NCBI GenBank assembly: GCA_013400115.1
Contig: VXBP01009418.1
Coordinates: 83,699-147,698 of the forward strand
Length of the DNA stretch: 64,000 nt
Source of the DNA: Rhinopomastus cyanomelas
Taxonomy: Eukaryota > Chordata > Aves > Bucerotiformes > Rhinopomastidae
Reading direction: 5' to 3'
The translations under genes were made by a program, and so were the position numbers. Below are positions 1 to 10,514 of this stretch, in pieces. Every line of letters starts with the position of its first letter. Within the stretch, counting starts at the first letter, position 1. Under the pieces are notes generated by a model. It saw only the letters and a program-made list of their open reading frames with translations. It ran no database searches and was not told the DNA's origin.

Positions 1-2061
1 GCAAGGACATGGGACACCTTGCAAGAGCCCCGTTTTGCAGCACCGTTTGCTACTTTACATATCTCTGAGAAAGTTCATACATATGCTATTAGTTTTACAT
101 AAACCCCTCCCAGACACAGCACGTGTACTAAGGTTAAAAGGCTCTTTGGGGGCGGTCATCTTCTCCACAATGAACTTTCCTTTCGTCACCTTTGCTGCTA
201 CAGTCTACAAGATTCTTGCTGTGCAAGCTCATTGTTTTCTTCTTTCCAAGGCTGAGGAGTTCTCTACAAGCTCAGTTAGTCTACACAAAGCTATACAGCA
301 ATTCTAAACACAATTCCAAAGCAGCTTACTGTTACATGCTAAAGTTCACCTAACATCCTATTAATCTATTAACCTTTAATAAACATCCATCCAACCCACT
401 GTTATTTTTCATACAGTGATGTGTGCCATACCTTGTTCGCAGCAAAAATCCCTTCAAGAAACCCAGTTCAGAAATAAATCATGTATGCTGAGTGCACAGC
501 CAGAACTGCCTAATGCTGCAATGAAATTTCCACAAGGCTTTCAAAGCAACAAGCTTTTTCAACAACAGAAGGATATACAGAATTCTTCTATTATACCTCC
601 CGTTGCATAAGTGCTGAATACATTTATAAGACTTATGTAAGTAAATACTGTGCAAAATTATGTAGTTGTATGATCTTACATTTTATTGCTACTATGTGAA
701 GCTATGATGCCTTTTGAATAAAGTAATTTATCTTATTTTCATTGAACTATCATATTTTCAAAATATTATTTTTCCTAAGTATTGAAGTTATATTTAAAAA
801 TAAGGTGAAACATTCTGAAGAACATTAAGGGAGGCAAATGCTTGAATTTCCAAACTTTCAAGACACCACAAATAAGATGGAAACTGAAGATATGTTAAAA
901 AACCAGGAGGGAAAAGAGCATTATTTTTTTCCATGCGGATTCCCCATTATGTCTTTATCAGCATCAGTGGCAAGCATCAGTGACCTAGTGAATTTGGTCT
1001 TTAACATAATCTTAAATGTCTCTGAAAGTCAACAGCTAGATCTTAATTCAGCTACCTATGAGTCATAGCAGAAGTATGGACAAGCGTAACTTTCCTTTAC
1101 AAGAAATTGAGTAATAATAGGACAATAATAGTTCAACAGATCAAACATGCTAGATCCTTCCCTGCTCAGCTCATCTGTCTGACTTGTTCTATCCTTAACA
1201 ACTTTCTTATTCCTTCGGTAATTATAGAAAAGAAAGCTATAAACATGTGCATGGTATCCAAATGGCTCATGTCTTTACTGTTTGAATATCAGCATTTCCT
1301 AAATCTCTTGATTTGTGTATGTGTGCGAGACAGAAAATGTCGCTGAATGCAATGTTGGTATTTGGTTAAGTAGGACAGGTAGTGAAATAGGAACCAACAT
1401 TGTGCCCTAGTTTTCATTCTAGGCTATGCTAGGAGAGTTTAAAAGGGTTAAGCAATGGTTTAATTAGGGCAGGATTTGACCTAAAAGGTGTTAGAAAGAA
1501 GAAATTGTAATCTATGTTCCCTCACATAAAGTTTTAAAAACACAATCCTTATACAAGGTTACTCGGTGTCAATTCGCAAAACCAATTGTTCTATGTTCAC
1601 TTCAAATTTAAACTTAACATTAAAACTTCACACTGATAAAGCCAGAACATGGGTGTATCTGGAATATTTTCTTCCAGACTCAAACCTTTTTTTCCTACAT
1701 TTTATACTGTGTAACGCTTAACAACATATAAGGAAAGTAGTGTCAAATGTGTTGAGCCTCTAGCTATCCTACAAGGACAATCTTGACACCCTCCATTTAA
1801 ATAATGTGTTTTTAGGAAAAAGGCTAGCTCCTGTAGTCTCTCCTGAAACTTAGAAAAGGATTCACACTTCATTTGCAAATTCAAAAGACTGAAAGGAGCA
1901 AAAGCTAAGATCACAGATGGTTGCCCTCCCCTTTTTCTGTTCCTGTTGTGGGACAATCTTCAAAAGCCAGAGTGCACAGAAAGCCTCTTGTCCAGCCTCC
2001 TCTCACTTCTCAACTACAAACAGATATACTGGTATGGACTTTTCCCCAGGGCATTACACAC
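1..2061. other. AT-rich unique DNA, no gene seen
   Basis: I see no recognisable exon, repeat or RNA gene here. Short open frames (for example 35-307 and 838-1068) have no recognisable motif and are no longer than chance allows. An AATAAA hexamer lies near 717-722, but nothing upstream looks like a terminal exon. Confidence 0.6.
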
Positions 2062-3366
2062 TGTAGTGGGTTGAAACTAATGAACTGCTTTGCAGTAAGG
2101 TCTCGATGATATTTCGGATAAATTTGCCAGACAATAAATAGCTTAGGGATACTGGAAAAAAGTTTATTAACTCAATAGCTGTATACAGAAAAGAAGAAAA
2201 GAAAAAGAAAGGAAAAAACCAAGTAAGTTAGTGCACACAAACTACAAACCGTGTCACAAATGCCATTAGACTATCTGAGGAAAATACAACGGGAGGTCAC
2301 TATTGTGGCCTTGGGTCACATCAGAGATCTGGAAAACAAGAGCATGCTAATCAAGCAGAGACGAGTGCCACCACCCTCTCTATTAATGCCCAAATTGCAC
2401 CCCTGGTGCAGGCGACATGCATTCCCAACAAAGAATCCAGTCTCTGTCTTTCAGATCCAAGGTTTAAGGATTCTCAAGTCTTTCTGCTTTCTTCAACTCA
2501 GCATGAGGGAGTTCTCCCCCAAAACTTAAAGCACCCCCAGTATTCCTCAGCAACAGAAAATGACAAACAGCTTCTCTTCCTGCTGACCAGTCTCTCCAAA
2601 ATGGCAGCGAGCAGCTGCATAGCTCCGGTCACATGCAGGATCCTAGATGGAAACCAACTGCATGACTGTGTCAACAGGGCCGCTCCCCCACACTCTGCAC
2701 TTGACCGAGAGGGTTTCTAAGACCTTCTCCTCTCCTGTGATCTCCTGTCTCAGCTCCAGGAGAAAGAGGGGTACCCCAGTCCACTACAACACTGCTCCGT
2801 GGGGGGGTGGTTGCACTAAAATCTTGCTTCTCCACTCCATGGCCAGGATTGCGCAGCATCAGGTCCGGGCCGAGAGCTGCGCGGAGCTGGAGCGGCGGTG
2901 GCAGGCATCAGGGTCCTCCAAAGACCGCTGGCGCCGGGCCAGAGAGAGCTGCGCAAAAACTGGTGCAAGTCCTTCCCATGGAGGCAGCGGTGCCACTGGA
3001 AGCGGCGGCAAAATCGCATTGGGCCGGGGAGAGCTCTGCAAAGATGGTGTGTCTCCTTCCCATGGCAGCGGCACTGGAAACAGCGGTCGAGCTGCATTCC
3101 CCGCCCCCACCAGAACAGGTGGGGGGGGGGGCACTCGGTTAAGAGTCCGCAGCCCAAGAGCAAGAGCAAACAGCTCGCTCTGCTTTTTATAGGCTGACCT
3201 AGCCATGCACTTCCGGGGCAGGTCCTGGGACAGTGAAACCATCCCGCAGAACAGGTTCATGGTGAGGGAGGGATCCTCTGAAGCAACACAACAACTTTTC
3301 TTTTGTTCTTCATGAAAGCACAACTTCTGCACATCTGAAAATTCTAGTAATTTTTAAACTGCAACA
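2062..3366 (-). mobile_element. Probable solo ERV LTR (minus strand)
   Basis: The left edge reads TGTAGTGGGTTGA, a terminus I associate with avian endogenous retrovirus LTRs, and the right edge ends near ACTGCAACA, giving approximate TG...CA ends. Read on the minus strand there is a TATA box (TATAAAAA, 3,184-3,191) and an AATAAA signal (2,163-2,168) close to the 3' edge. Flanks are both AC-rich, so a target duplication is possible but ambiguous. The interior (about 2,620-3,200) is GC-rich and carries several overlapping open frames of 100-180 codons on both strands with no viral motif; I treat these as chance frames. No gag, pol or env lies next to it, so a solo LTR is most likely. The TATA-to-polyA distance of about 1 kb is long for an avian LTR, and family assignment is not possible here. 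Confidence 0.55.
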
Positions 3367-3593
3367 CACATTTATGAAAACACAAAGTGAAAGTTATTTG
3401 TATCAAAGGCCAAACACTAACTAGAACTAAAATTGGCCACTGCGGTGAAAGACAACAAAAAAAGATTTTAAGCACATTAACAGTAAGAGGAGGGGTAGGG
3501 ATTATCTGCACACTTTGTTGGATGCAGACGGAACATGGTGACTACAGATAATGAAAAGGCTGAGGTACTTAACATCTTCAGTCTTTACACAGA

Positions 3594-4345
3594 ACCACAG
3601 AACATTAAGGATTGAAGGGGACCTCAAAAGACCATCTAGTCCAATCCCCCTGCCACAGCAGGATCATCTAGACCAAGTCGCATAGGAACTTATCCAGGTG
3701 GATTTTAAATGTCTCCAGAGAAGGAGACTCCACAACCACCCTGGGCAGCCCCTTCCAGGGGTCTGTCACATTCACCGTGAAGAAGTTCCTTCTGATATTT
3801 ATGTGGAACCTCCTGTGTTCCACCTTACACCCACTGTCCCTTGTCCTATCATTACATGATACTGAGAAGAGTCTGGCTTCATCCTCTTGACACTCGCCCT
3901 TCACATATTTATCAACATGAATGAGGTCATTCCTCAGTCTCCTCCAAGTTAAAGAGAACCAGCTCCCTCAGCCTCTCCTTGTAAGGGAGGTGCTCCACTT
4001 TATCATCTTCGTGGCTCTGCGCTATACAATCTCCAGCAGTTCTGCATCCTTTATGGACTGAGGGGCCTGGAACTGGACACAATATTCCAGATGTGGTCTT
4101 ACCAGGGCAGAGCAGAGGGGGAGAAGGACCCCTCTCGATCTGCTAACCACTACCCTTCTGACCCACCCCAGGATGCTGTTGGTCTTCATGGCCACAAAGG
4201 CACATTGCTGGCTCATGGTCATCCTGCTGTCCACTAAGGCTCCTAGGTCCCTTTCTCCTAAACTGATCTCCACTAGGTCAGTCTCCAACCTATACTGGTA
4301 CCTGGGTTTGTTCTTGCCCAGATGAAGCCTCTACACTTGCCTTTA
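3594..4345 (-). mobile_element. CR1 LINE fragment nested in the preceding CR1
   Basis: Minus-strand CR1 starting with the 3' tail complement (near acagaacattaagg) and the complement of the GATCATCTAG... 3' UTR, then the ORF2 C-terminal region. It ends near 4,345, where the host CR1 resumes in plus orientation. Frames at 3,668-3,904 and 4,022-4,288 on the minus strand encode C-terminal ORF2 sequence ending FLCDLV and the segment LVRPHLEYCVQFQAP. The insertion is younger than its host by position. Confidence 0.9.
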
Positions 4346-4399
4346 ATAGTAAATCTAGTCATTCCCTGGGTGCACAGCACACTGAGCTGGAATTTAAGG

Positions 4400-6179
4400 A
4401 TGGCAAACAGAATAGGCCCTTTTTAATCCATGAGAAAATTAATGAACCTACCTCATGAGCTGGACACTAATAAATCTGTGGGGCCTAGCGTGCCGAGGGA
4501 GCTGGCAGATTTGGTTGCCAAGCCATCCTCCATTGTCTTTCAACAATCTGGCTAATGGACTGGAGGCTGGCAGATGTGATGCCCATCTACAAGAAGGGCT
4601 GGAAAGAGGATTCTGACAACTGTAAGCCTGTCAGTAACATGTCAATGCCAGGAAAGGTTATGGAAAAGATCACCTCAAGAGCCATCATGGAACAACTAAA
4701 GGTCCACCAGGCAATCAGGCCCAGTCAGCATAGGTTCATGAGAGGTGGATCCTGCCTGACAAAACTGATCTCGTTCTGTGCTAAGGTGACCTGCTTACTG
4801 GATAAAAGGAAAGCCTGTCGATGTAGTCTATCTGGACTTCAGTAAGGCCTTTGACACTGTCCCTCACATCATCTGAATTAATATGCTAGCTGTGCATGGC
4901 TTGGACGGGCACATACTCTGCTGGGTGGAACACTGGTCTGATGGCCAAGCCCAAAGAGATGTGGTCAATGGAGATAAATCTGCTTGGAGGCCAGTNTGGA
5001 TCCTGCCTGACAAAACTGATCTCGTTCTGTGCTAAGGTGACCTGCTTACTGGATAAAAGGAAAGCCTGTCGATGTAGTCTATCTGGACTTCAGTAAGGCC
5101 TTTGACACTGTCCCTCACAACATCTGAATGAATATGCTAGCTGTGCATGGCTTGGACGGGCACATACTCTGCTGGGTGGAACACTGGTCTGATGGCCAAG
5201 CCCAAAGAGATGTGGTCAATGGAGATAAATCTGCTTGGAGGCCAGTCATGAGTGGTGTTCCCCAGGACTCAGTGCTAGGGTCACTCCTGTTCAGCATCTT
5301 TATCAATGATGTTGATGAGGGAATTTAGTGTGCCCTCGGTAAGTGCATGCTCCATGAGTTTGCAGACAACACTATGTTGGCTGGGAGTGTCGAATCTACT
5401 GGAGGGTAGTAAGGCTGTACAGAGGGACCTTGACAGACTGTATCAATGGGCTGAGAATAATTGTCTGGGTTTCAATACAGCCAAGTGTTGGGTCTTGCAT
5501 TTTGGTCACAACAATCCCATGCAACAGGGATTGGGGAAGGCTTGGGGAAGTGTGGCTGGAAAGCAGTCTGACAGAAAAGAACCTGGGGGTTCTAATTGAC
5601 AGGAAGCTGAATATGAGCCAGCAGGCTGCCCAGGTGGCCAAGAAGGCCAATGGCATCCTGGCCTGTATTAGAAATTGTGTGCCCAGCAGGGGTAGGGAGG
5701 CGATTGTCCCCCTGAACTCAGCACAGATGTGGCCACACCTTGAGTACTTTGAGTACTATGTCCAGTTTTGGACACCTCAGTATAAGGGAGACATCAAGGT
5801 GCTGGTGTGGGTGCAGAGTTGGGCAATGAAGCTGGTGAGAGGCCTGAAAAATAAATCTTCTGAGGAGAGACTGAGAGAATTTGGGCTGTTTAGTTTGAGT
5901 CAGAGGAGCCTTAGAAGAGACCTCATTGCTCTCTACAACTACCTGAAAGGACATTGTAGAGATGTTGGTGCTGATCTCTTCTCACAGGTAATTAGCAACG
6001 GAACCAGAGAAAATAGCTTCAAGCTTCAACTGGGCAGGTTTAGATTAGACATCAGGAAAAAATTCTTTGTGGAGAGAGTGGTCAGGCACTGGAATGAGCT
6101 GCCCAGGGTGATGGCTGAGTCCCCATCCATGGATGTGTTTAAAAGTCACTTAGATGTAGTGTTGAGGAATATGGTTTAG
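4400..6179 (+). pseudogene. CR1 ORF2 (reverse transcriptase) remnant
   Basis: In CR1, ORF2 encodes an APE-type endonuclease followed by a reverse transcriptase that copies the element RNA at the target site. Here only the RT and C-terminal part remain. Visible pieces are the fingers region around 4,555-4,845 (ADVMPIYKKG, then PSQHRFMRGGSC), the palm motif GVPQDSVLGSLLF near 5,255-5,300, the catalytic box changed from FADD to FADN (near 5,360), and a long C-terminal frame at 5,430-6,179 with IDRKLNMSQQAAQVAKKANG and the terminal LRNMV. The reading frame shifts several times and has stops, and the second catalytic aspartate is lost, so the enzyme is inactive. The piece 4,746-5,246 is counted twice because of an assembly join at 4,996. 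Confidence 0.85.
4746..5246 (+). repeat. 250-nt direct repeat around a single N
   Basis: Positions 4,746-4,995 and 4,997-5,246 are the same 250 nt with about two differences (acatcat versus acaacat, gaattaat versus gaatgaat), separated only by N at 4,996. Exact equality of length on both sides of an N is what an uncollapsed contig overlap or two haplotypes placed end to end would give. I treat it as an assembly artefact, not biology. Confidence 0.85.
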
Positions 6180-6258
6180 GGGTGAACTTGTAGAGTAGGG
6201 TTGATGGTTGGACTCGATGATCCCAAGGATCTTTTCCAAACTTAATGATGCTATGATT

Positions 6259-7697
6259 TCCTCCAATGTATTTTTTGTCCTATTATATCATGAACAGAGA
6301 AGCATAATCTTCTAAATTATATACCTACGTGGAAGAGAAGACAGGGACTAAAGTCTTCCAAATCAAAAGTAGCCAGGGAGGAATATGGTGGCAAGATAGA
6401 AAATATAAGAACAGGGCACAGAGATAAAAAATGCCCAAATGCTATTAACACACACATTTCTAGTTAATAGGCTAATAGTCTACTTGTTGTAGAAGTTCTT
6501 AAACGTCTACTAAATATTTTAACAGGAGACCTTAGTTTGGGGAATAGTTCTACTGTTCTGATTATACACCATTCTTTGCAAGCAATTGCATGTTCTGCCA
6601 CCTGTAACACTACATAATCTAAATTTTACGCCTACAGTTGCATACATAACCTCAGTTTGTGTTCCTGTGACCAAGCCCCCACTGATACAATGTAAGAAGC
6701 CCTTCAATTCATTATCATTCATGACTGGGTACAATAAAAAAGCAAGTACACATTGTGGTAGGTACAAGTCCATGAAGGCTTTTAAATTTGATGGGAGTGA
6801 GAGGTTTTTGTCTACCTGACATTCCCAGTACACAATACACTTTTCCCTAACACAAGGAAAACAAGCCTTTAGGGGCACTTCTACCAATTCATGAAAATGG
6901 AGCAAAACCAGTACAGAAGATGAAAGCAGCAATACCTGTCAGTTTGTACAAATCTGTGTCATGGTATAGACTTCATATGGCTTACTCTGCTTGTAGTTCA
7001 TGAACACCTTTCCTCACCCTGAATCACCCAACATCATTGTGACGTGCCATTGACACAATATATAATGGTCACTGTGTTTTCTTGTGAACTCAAGCATTTC
7101 ATGAGTCTTACAAGAGCACTGAAAAACTCAGAATGTGATCTGTTCCACATTTTACCTGTCAAAAATAGGATACACATCCTTTTCTCTTCCCCTAGCACAA
7201 CATACTGAGATTATTGTTGTATGACAAAGAAACCAGTGACTGACACTGCAGGTTCCACACTCTTTCACAAAAGTGTCTTCAAACTAAAACCATTTCTTCT
7301 CACGCATTTGTACTTTTGCTCACCACAATTTGCTTATAACAGAGCAACACAATGTACTTCAAAATTTTACATCCTGGTTTAGCATATTTTGTAGGGTGCA
7401 CTTGGTTTCTGAGTGAAGTTGAACTTAGACTGCAAGTGGGTTATTTTGGGAGCACCATGCTCCAGCAGGCAAATTCAAAAGGTGACACACTTATTCACTT
7501 TGCAAGGACTTTTCCAATACTGTAACATTTAACTCCTCACACACACACACTTTATTAAGTAATAAAGTTGATCACACAGTAAACTAATGTCCTTTTCAAA
7601 TACTATTTTAAATCCATTTTCTGTTGATGTGTTTGTTCTCTTCTGGGGCATGCATATGCCATGAACCCTTGTACACATTTCTTACCATGAATACAAC
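6259..7697. other. Unique AT-rich DNA, no gene seen
   Basis: No recognisable exon or interspersed repeat. A short CA run lies at about 7,540-7,552. The open frames at 6,519-6,932 (minus) and 6,586-6,819 (plus) overlap each other and show no family motif. Confidence 0.55.
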
Positions 7698-7813
7698 CAC
7701 CTTGGATGCGTTCCTGTGTGACTTAGTCTAGGTGATCCTGCTGTGGCAGGGGGATTGGACTAGATGATCTTTCGAGGTCCCTTCCAATCCCTAATGACTC
7801 TATGATTCTATGA
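7698..7813 (+). mobile_element. CR1 3'-end fragment
   Basis: About 115 nt of CR1 3' end: the last ORF2 codons (like DAFLCDL, from gatgcgttcctgtgtgac), the 3' UTR hairpin-like gatcctgctgtggcaggg, and the tail actctatgattctatga. Strong 5' truncation is typical of incomplete target-primed reverse transcription. Confidence 0.9.
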
Positions 7814-8904
7814 ATAAAAGTCAATGTATGACTTTTAATACTTTGAATTAATAACCTTGAGTGTTTTCAGTTAGGACAGCAATACTTGGCTGCATCCATT
7901 AAGAGATACAGGCTATGAGAATTGTGAATCTACAAGGGATTCCCCAAACACAGGCAAATAAAGATGAAATACATCCTAATTTTTTAAACAGTTCAGAGCA
8001 GCTAATAATGAAAAAAACCCCAACAAACCCAACAAAACAACAAACAACTCCAGGCAGCAGATACTTCAATGCATAGGTGAATTAGGCAGCAGATACTTCA
8101 AATGGTATATTCAGCTGGCATGAAAGCTACTGGCCAAGAATGGTTTTCCAACATCAAACCAAAAAATTTTGAAGGCAGTCAGCTGGCCAAAGATAGTTCA
8201 CAAACATTATAAGAAACAATTTACTGAACAGATTGTTTACTGTATATTATTCTCTGGCACAAGTAAGTTCCTCACAAATTTTGATATCTGAAAACACATT
8301 CCATAGCAGTTATATGAAGTGATTAATAATTTTAACTTCTATTGGTAGCACACTTTGAATCACCCTGGTCTGATTTACTCTATTACTGCATTGCTTTTTA
8401 AGAAACAAACCAACCAACAAACAACCTGATAAAGGGAATATAATCTGATCCCTTCTAATAAACTGTCTACTGTCACAAATCTAGAGAGTGGCCCAAACGC
8501 TGTATTTTATATTTAGCTCTCTTGAGTTAGCTAAAAGCTGTATAAAATCGTAAGTAGGCAGAAGCTCCCTATTGTCTGTGCCCTGAGAAGGCATATTGTT
8601 TATTCCACAACTGCATGAAAGAGTTGCAATCTTGAATTATGGAACAGCTCCAATGATTTGCAAAAAGTGTTTGAATAACTAATGTACAGGGCTTAATCTT
8701 TCCAATTTGAGAGGCACATGCTGTGCATGTACATACTAATAGCTTTTCTGTTACACGGACATTCCACACAGCACTGTACTTGTCATTATCACACAAATGT
8801 CTGGGTTGCACAACCTTGTTGCTTGGTTCTCCAATATCAATTTTAAACTAATTTTTAAGTATTAGGGATTGTTACTACCATATATATGGTAGCCGTCCTG
8901 GGGT
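7814..8904. other. Unique AT-rich DNA with a short direct repeat
   Basis: Nothing coding is recognised. An 18-nt unit (aggcagcagatacttcaa) occurs at 8,052-8,069 and again at 8,084-8,101, a 32-nt-period local duplication. An A-rich simple stretch lies near 8,010-8,045. Confidence 0.5.
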
Positions 8905-9862
8905 CGTCAAGTTTGCTGACAAGACCAAGCTGTGTGGTGCAGCAGACACACTGGAGGGAAGAGCTGCCATCCAGAGGGACCTGGACAGGCTGGAGAGGCA
9001 GACACAAGCCAAACTCATGGGGTTCAGCTAGACCAAGTGTAAGGTCCTGCATCTGGGTTGAGGCAATCCTAAGCACAAATACAGGCTGGGCAGTGACTGG
9101 CTGGAGAGTAACCCTGGGGAGAGGGACTTGCGGGTGCTTTTGGACAAAAAGCTCAACATGAGCCAGCAGTGTGCACTTGTGGTCCAGAAGGCAAACTGGA
9201 TCCTAGGCTGCATCAGGAGAAGTGTGGCCAGCAGGTTGAGGGAAGTGATTCTCCCCTTCTACTCTGCTCTGGTGAGACCCCACCTGGAGTACTGCGTCCA
9301 GTTCTGGAGCCCTTATTACAAGAAGGATGTGGACATGCTGGAGCGAGTGCAGAGGAGGGCCACGAGGATGATCAGAGGGCTAGAGCACCTCTCCTATGAG
9401 GCCAGACTGAGAGAGTTGGGGCTGTTCAGTCTGGAGAAGAGGAGGCTCTGAGGTGACCTTATTGTGGCCTTCCAGTATCTGAAGGGGGCCTACAAAAAGG
9501 CTGGGGAGGGGCTTTTAGGATGTCAGGTAGCAACAGACTAGGGGGAATGGAGCAAAGCTGGAAATGGCTAGAAGTTAGAGTGGATGTGAGGAGGAAGTTC
9601 TTCAGTGTGAGAGTGGTGAGAGCCTGGAATGGGTTGCCCAGGAAGGTGGTGGAGGCCCCATCCTTGGAGGTGTTTAAGGCCAGGCCAGATGAGGGTGGGG
9701 TGTCCCTGCCCATGGCAGGGGAGTTGGAACTGGATGATTCTGTGGTCCCTTCTAACTCTGACTTACTCTATGACTTGGTCTAAATGATCCTGCTGTGGCA
9801 GGGGGATTGGACTAGATGATCTTTCAAGGTCCTTTCCAATCCCTAATGATTCTATGATCCTA
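8905..9862 (+). mobile_element. CR1 LINE with chimeric 3' tail
   Basis: A 5'-truncated CR1 starting at the RT catalytic box region. Its own lineage-specific 3' UTR runs to about 9,770 (ggaactggatgattctgtgg, cccttctaactctgac). It then continues directly into a second CR1 3' end (gacttggtctaaatgatcc... to an octamer tail near 9,862). The same junction occurs in the copy at 34,795-35,512, so this looks like a composite subfamily rather than a chance insertion. Confidence 0.85.
8908..9660 (+). pseudogene. CR1 ORF2 C-terminal remnant
   Basis: Encodes the C-terminal half of CR1 reverse transcriptase. The catalytic box FADD reads FADK at the start of the copy (near 8,910), then after frame breaks the open stretch 9,128-9,451 gives LLDKKLNMSQQCALVVQKAN and YSALVRPHLEYCVQFWSP, followed by the RELGLFSLEKRRL segment. 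A stop after RRL and a later frame change end the reading. The loss of the second aspartate and the 5' truncation make it non-functional. Neighbouring sequence shows it is part of the retrotransposon copy, not a host gene. Confidence 0.85.
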
Positions 9863-10514
9863 TATTGTGGCAGTGATCCGATAGTTAGAGCATACCAATA
9901 GCTATAGACACAAAATAACTCTATTTAAAAAACCAAACAAGCCAACATACTTACTTTAAAATTTTCATTACAATGCTACCACTAGAACTGTCATGAAGAC
10001 TTTACCAAGAATATTATTTATCCAGTACCTTCCTCCATCCCTGTTAAACTCACTATGAGGTTGCCTTTAGCATACTTTTGCACTTAACAGGACTGAAGAC
10101 CTTTAAAATGAACCTTAACAAGAGATTTCAGAATTGTTTAAAATTAATTACATTGCAAGTAGTATATTTTTGTTAAATAAATAGTCAGAAAAAAAATTAT
10201 GGTACGAAACTATTTTCATATTTTAATGAAGGTATCATATAATACAGGTATCAACTGAGCAATGACTGTGAAAAACTGACACTTTATTAATCAGTGAAAA
10301 AAAGCTTGAATTTATCTATATATTGATATCATTAGTTCAGTTTGGGATCTAAGTCTCTACAAAACATCTTTCCAGTTGCAAAACTTTCAGGGACTCCTAA
10401 ATTAGCTAGAGTTTCTGTCTGTCAGCACACATCAACTTTCAAAACCAGGGCTGGAGAGCTTTGAAGGGGAAGGAAAAGCATCAGTGAAGTTACCTGCAAA
10501 ATCAGCTCACAATG
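9863..10514. other. Unique AT-rich DNA, nothing recognised
   Basis: No recognisable exon, RNA gene or repeat was seen between the two CR1 copies. Confidence 0.5.

Larger units (their letters stand above)
3490..6258 (+). mobile_element. CR1 LINE, 5'-truncated, interrupted by another CR1
   Basis: Plus-strand CR1 beginning in ORF2 (frame like TTDNEKAEVLNIF at about 3,538-3,580), interrupted by a minus-strand CR1 at 3,594-4,345, then continuing through the reverse transcriptase region to the 3' UTR. The end (ggactcgatgatcccaagg, then a weak tail near 6,258) and the ORF2 C-terminus LRNMV mark a lineage different from most other copies here, whose ORF2 ends in LCDLV. The stretch 4,746-5,246 contains an assembly-derived duplication around an N. 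Divergence and stop codons show an old, dead copy. Confidence 0.9.

Noticed and set aside
2647..3332. Overlapping open frames up to 181 codons on both strands
   Set aside because: They lie in the GC-rich body of a probable LTR, overlap in several frames and have no recognisable domain; chance frames in GC-rich DNA.
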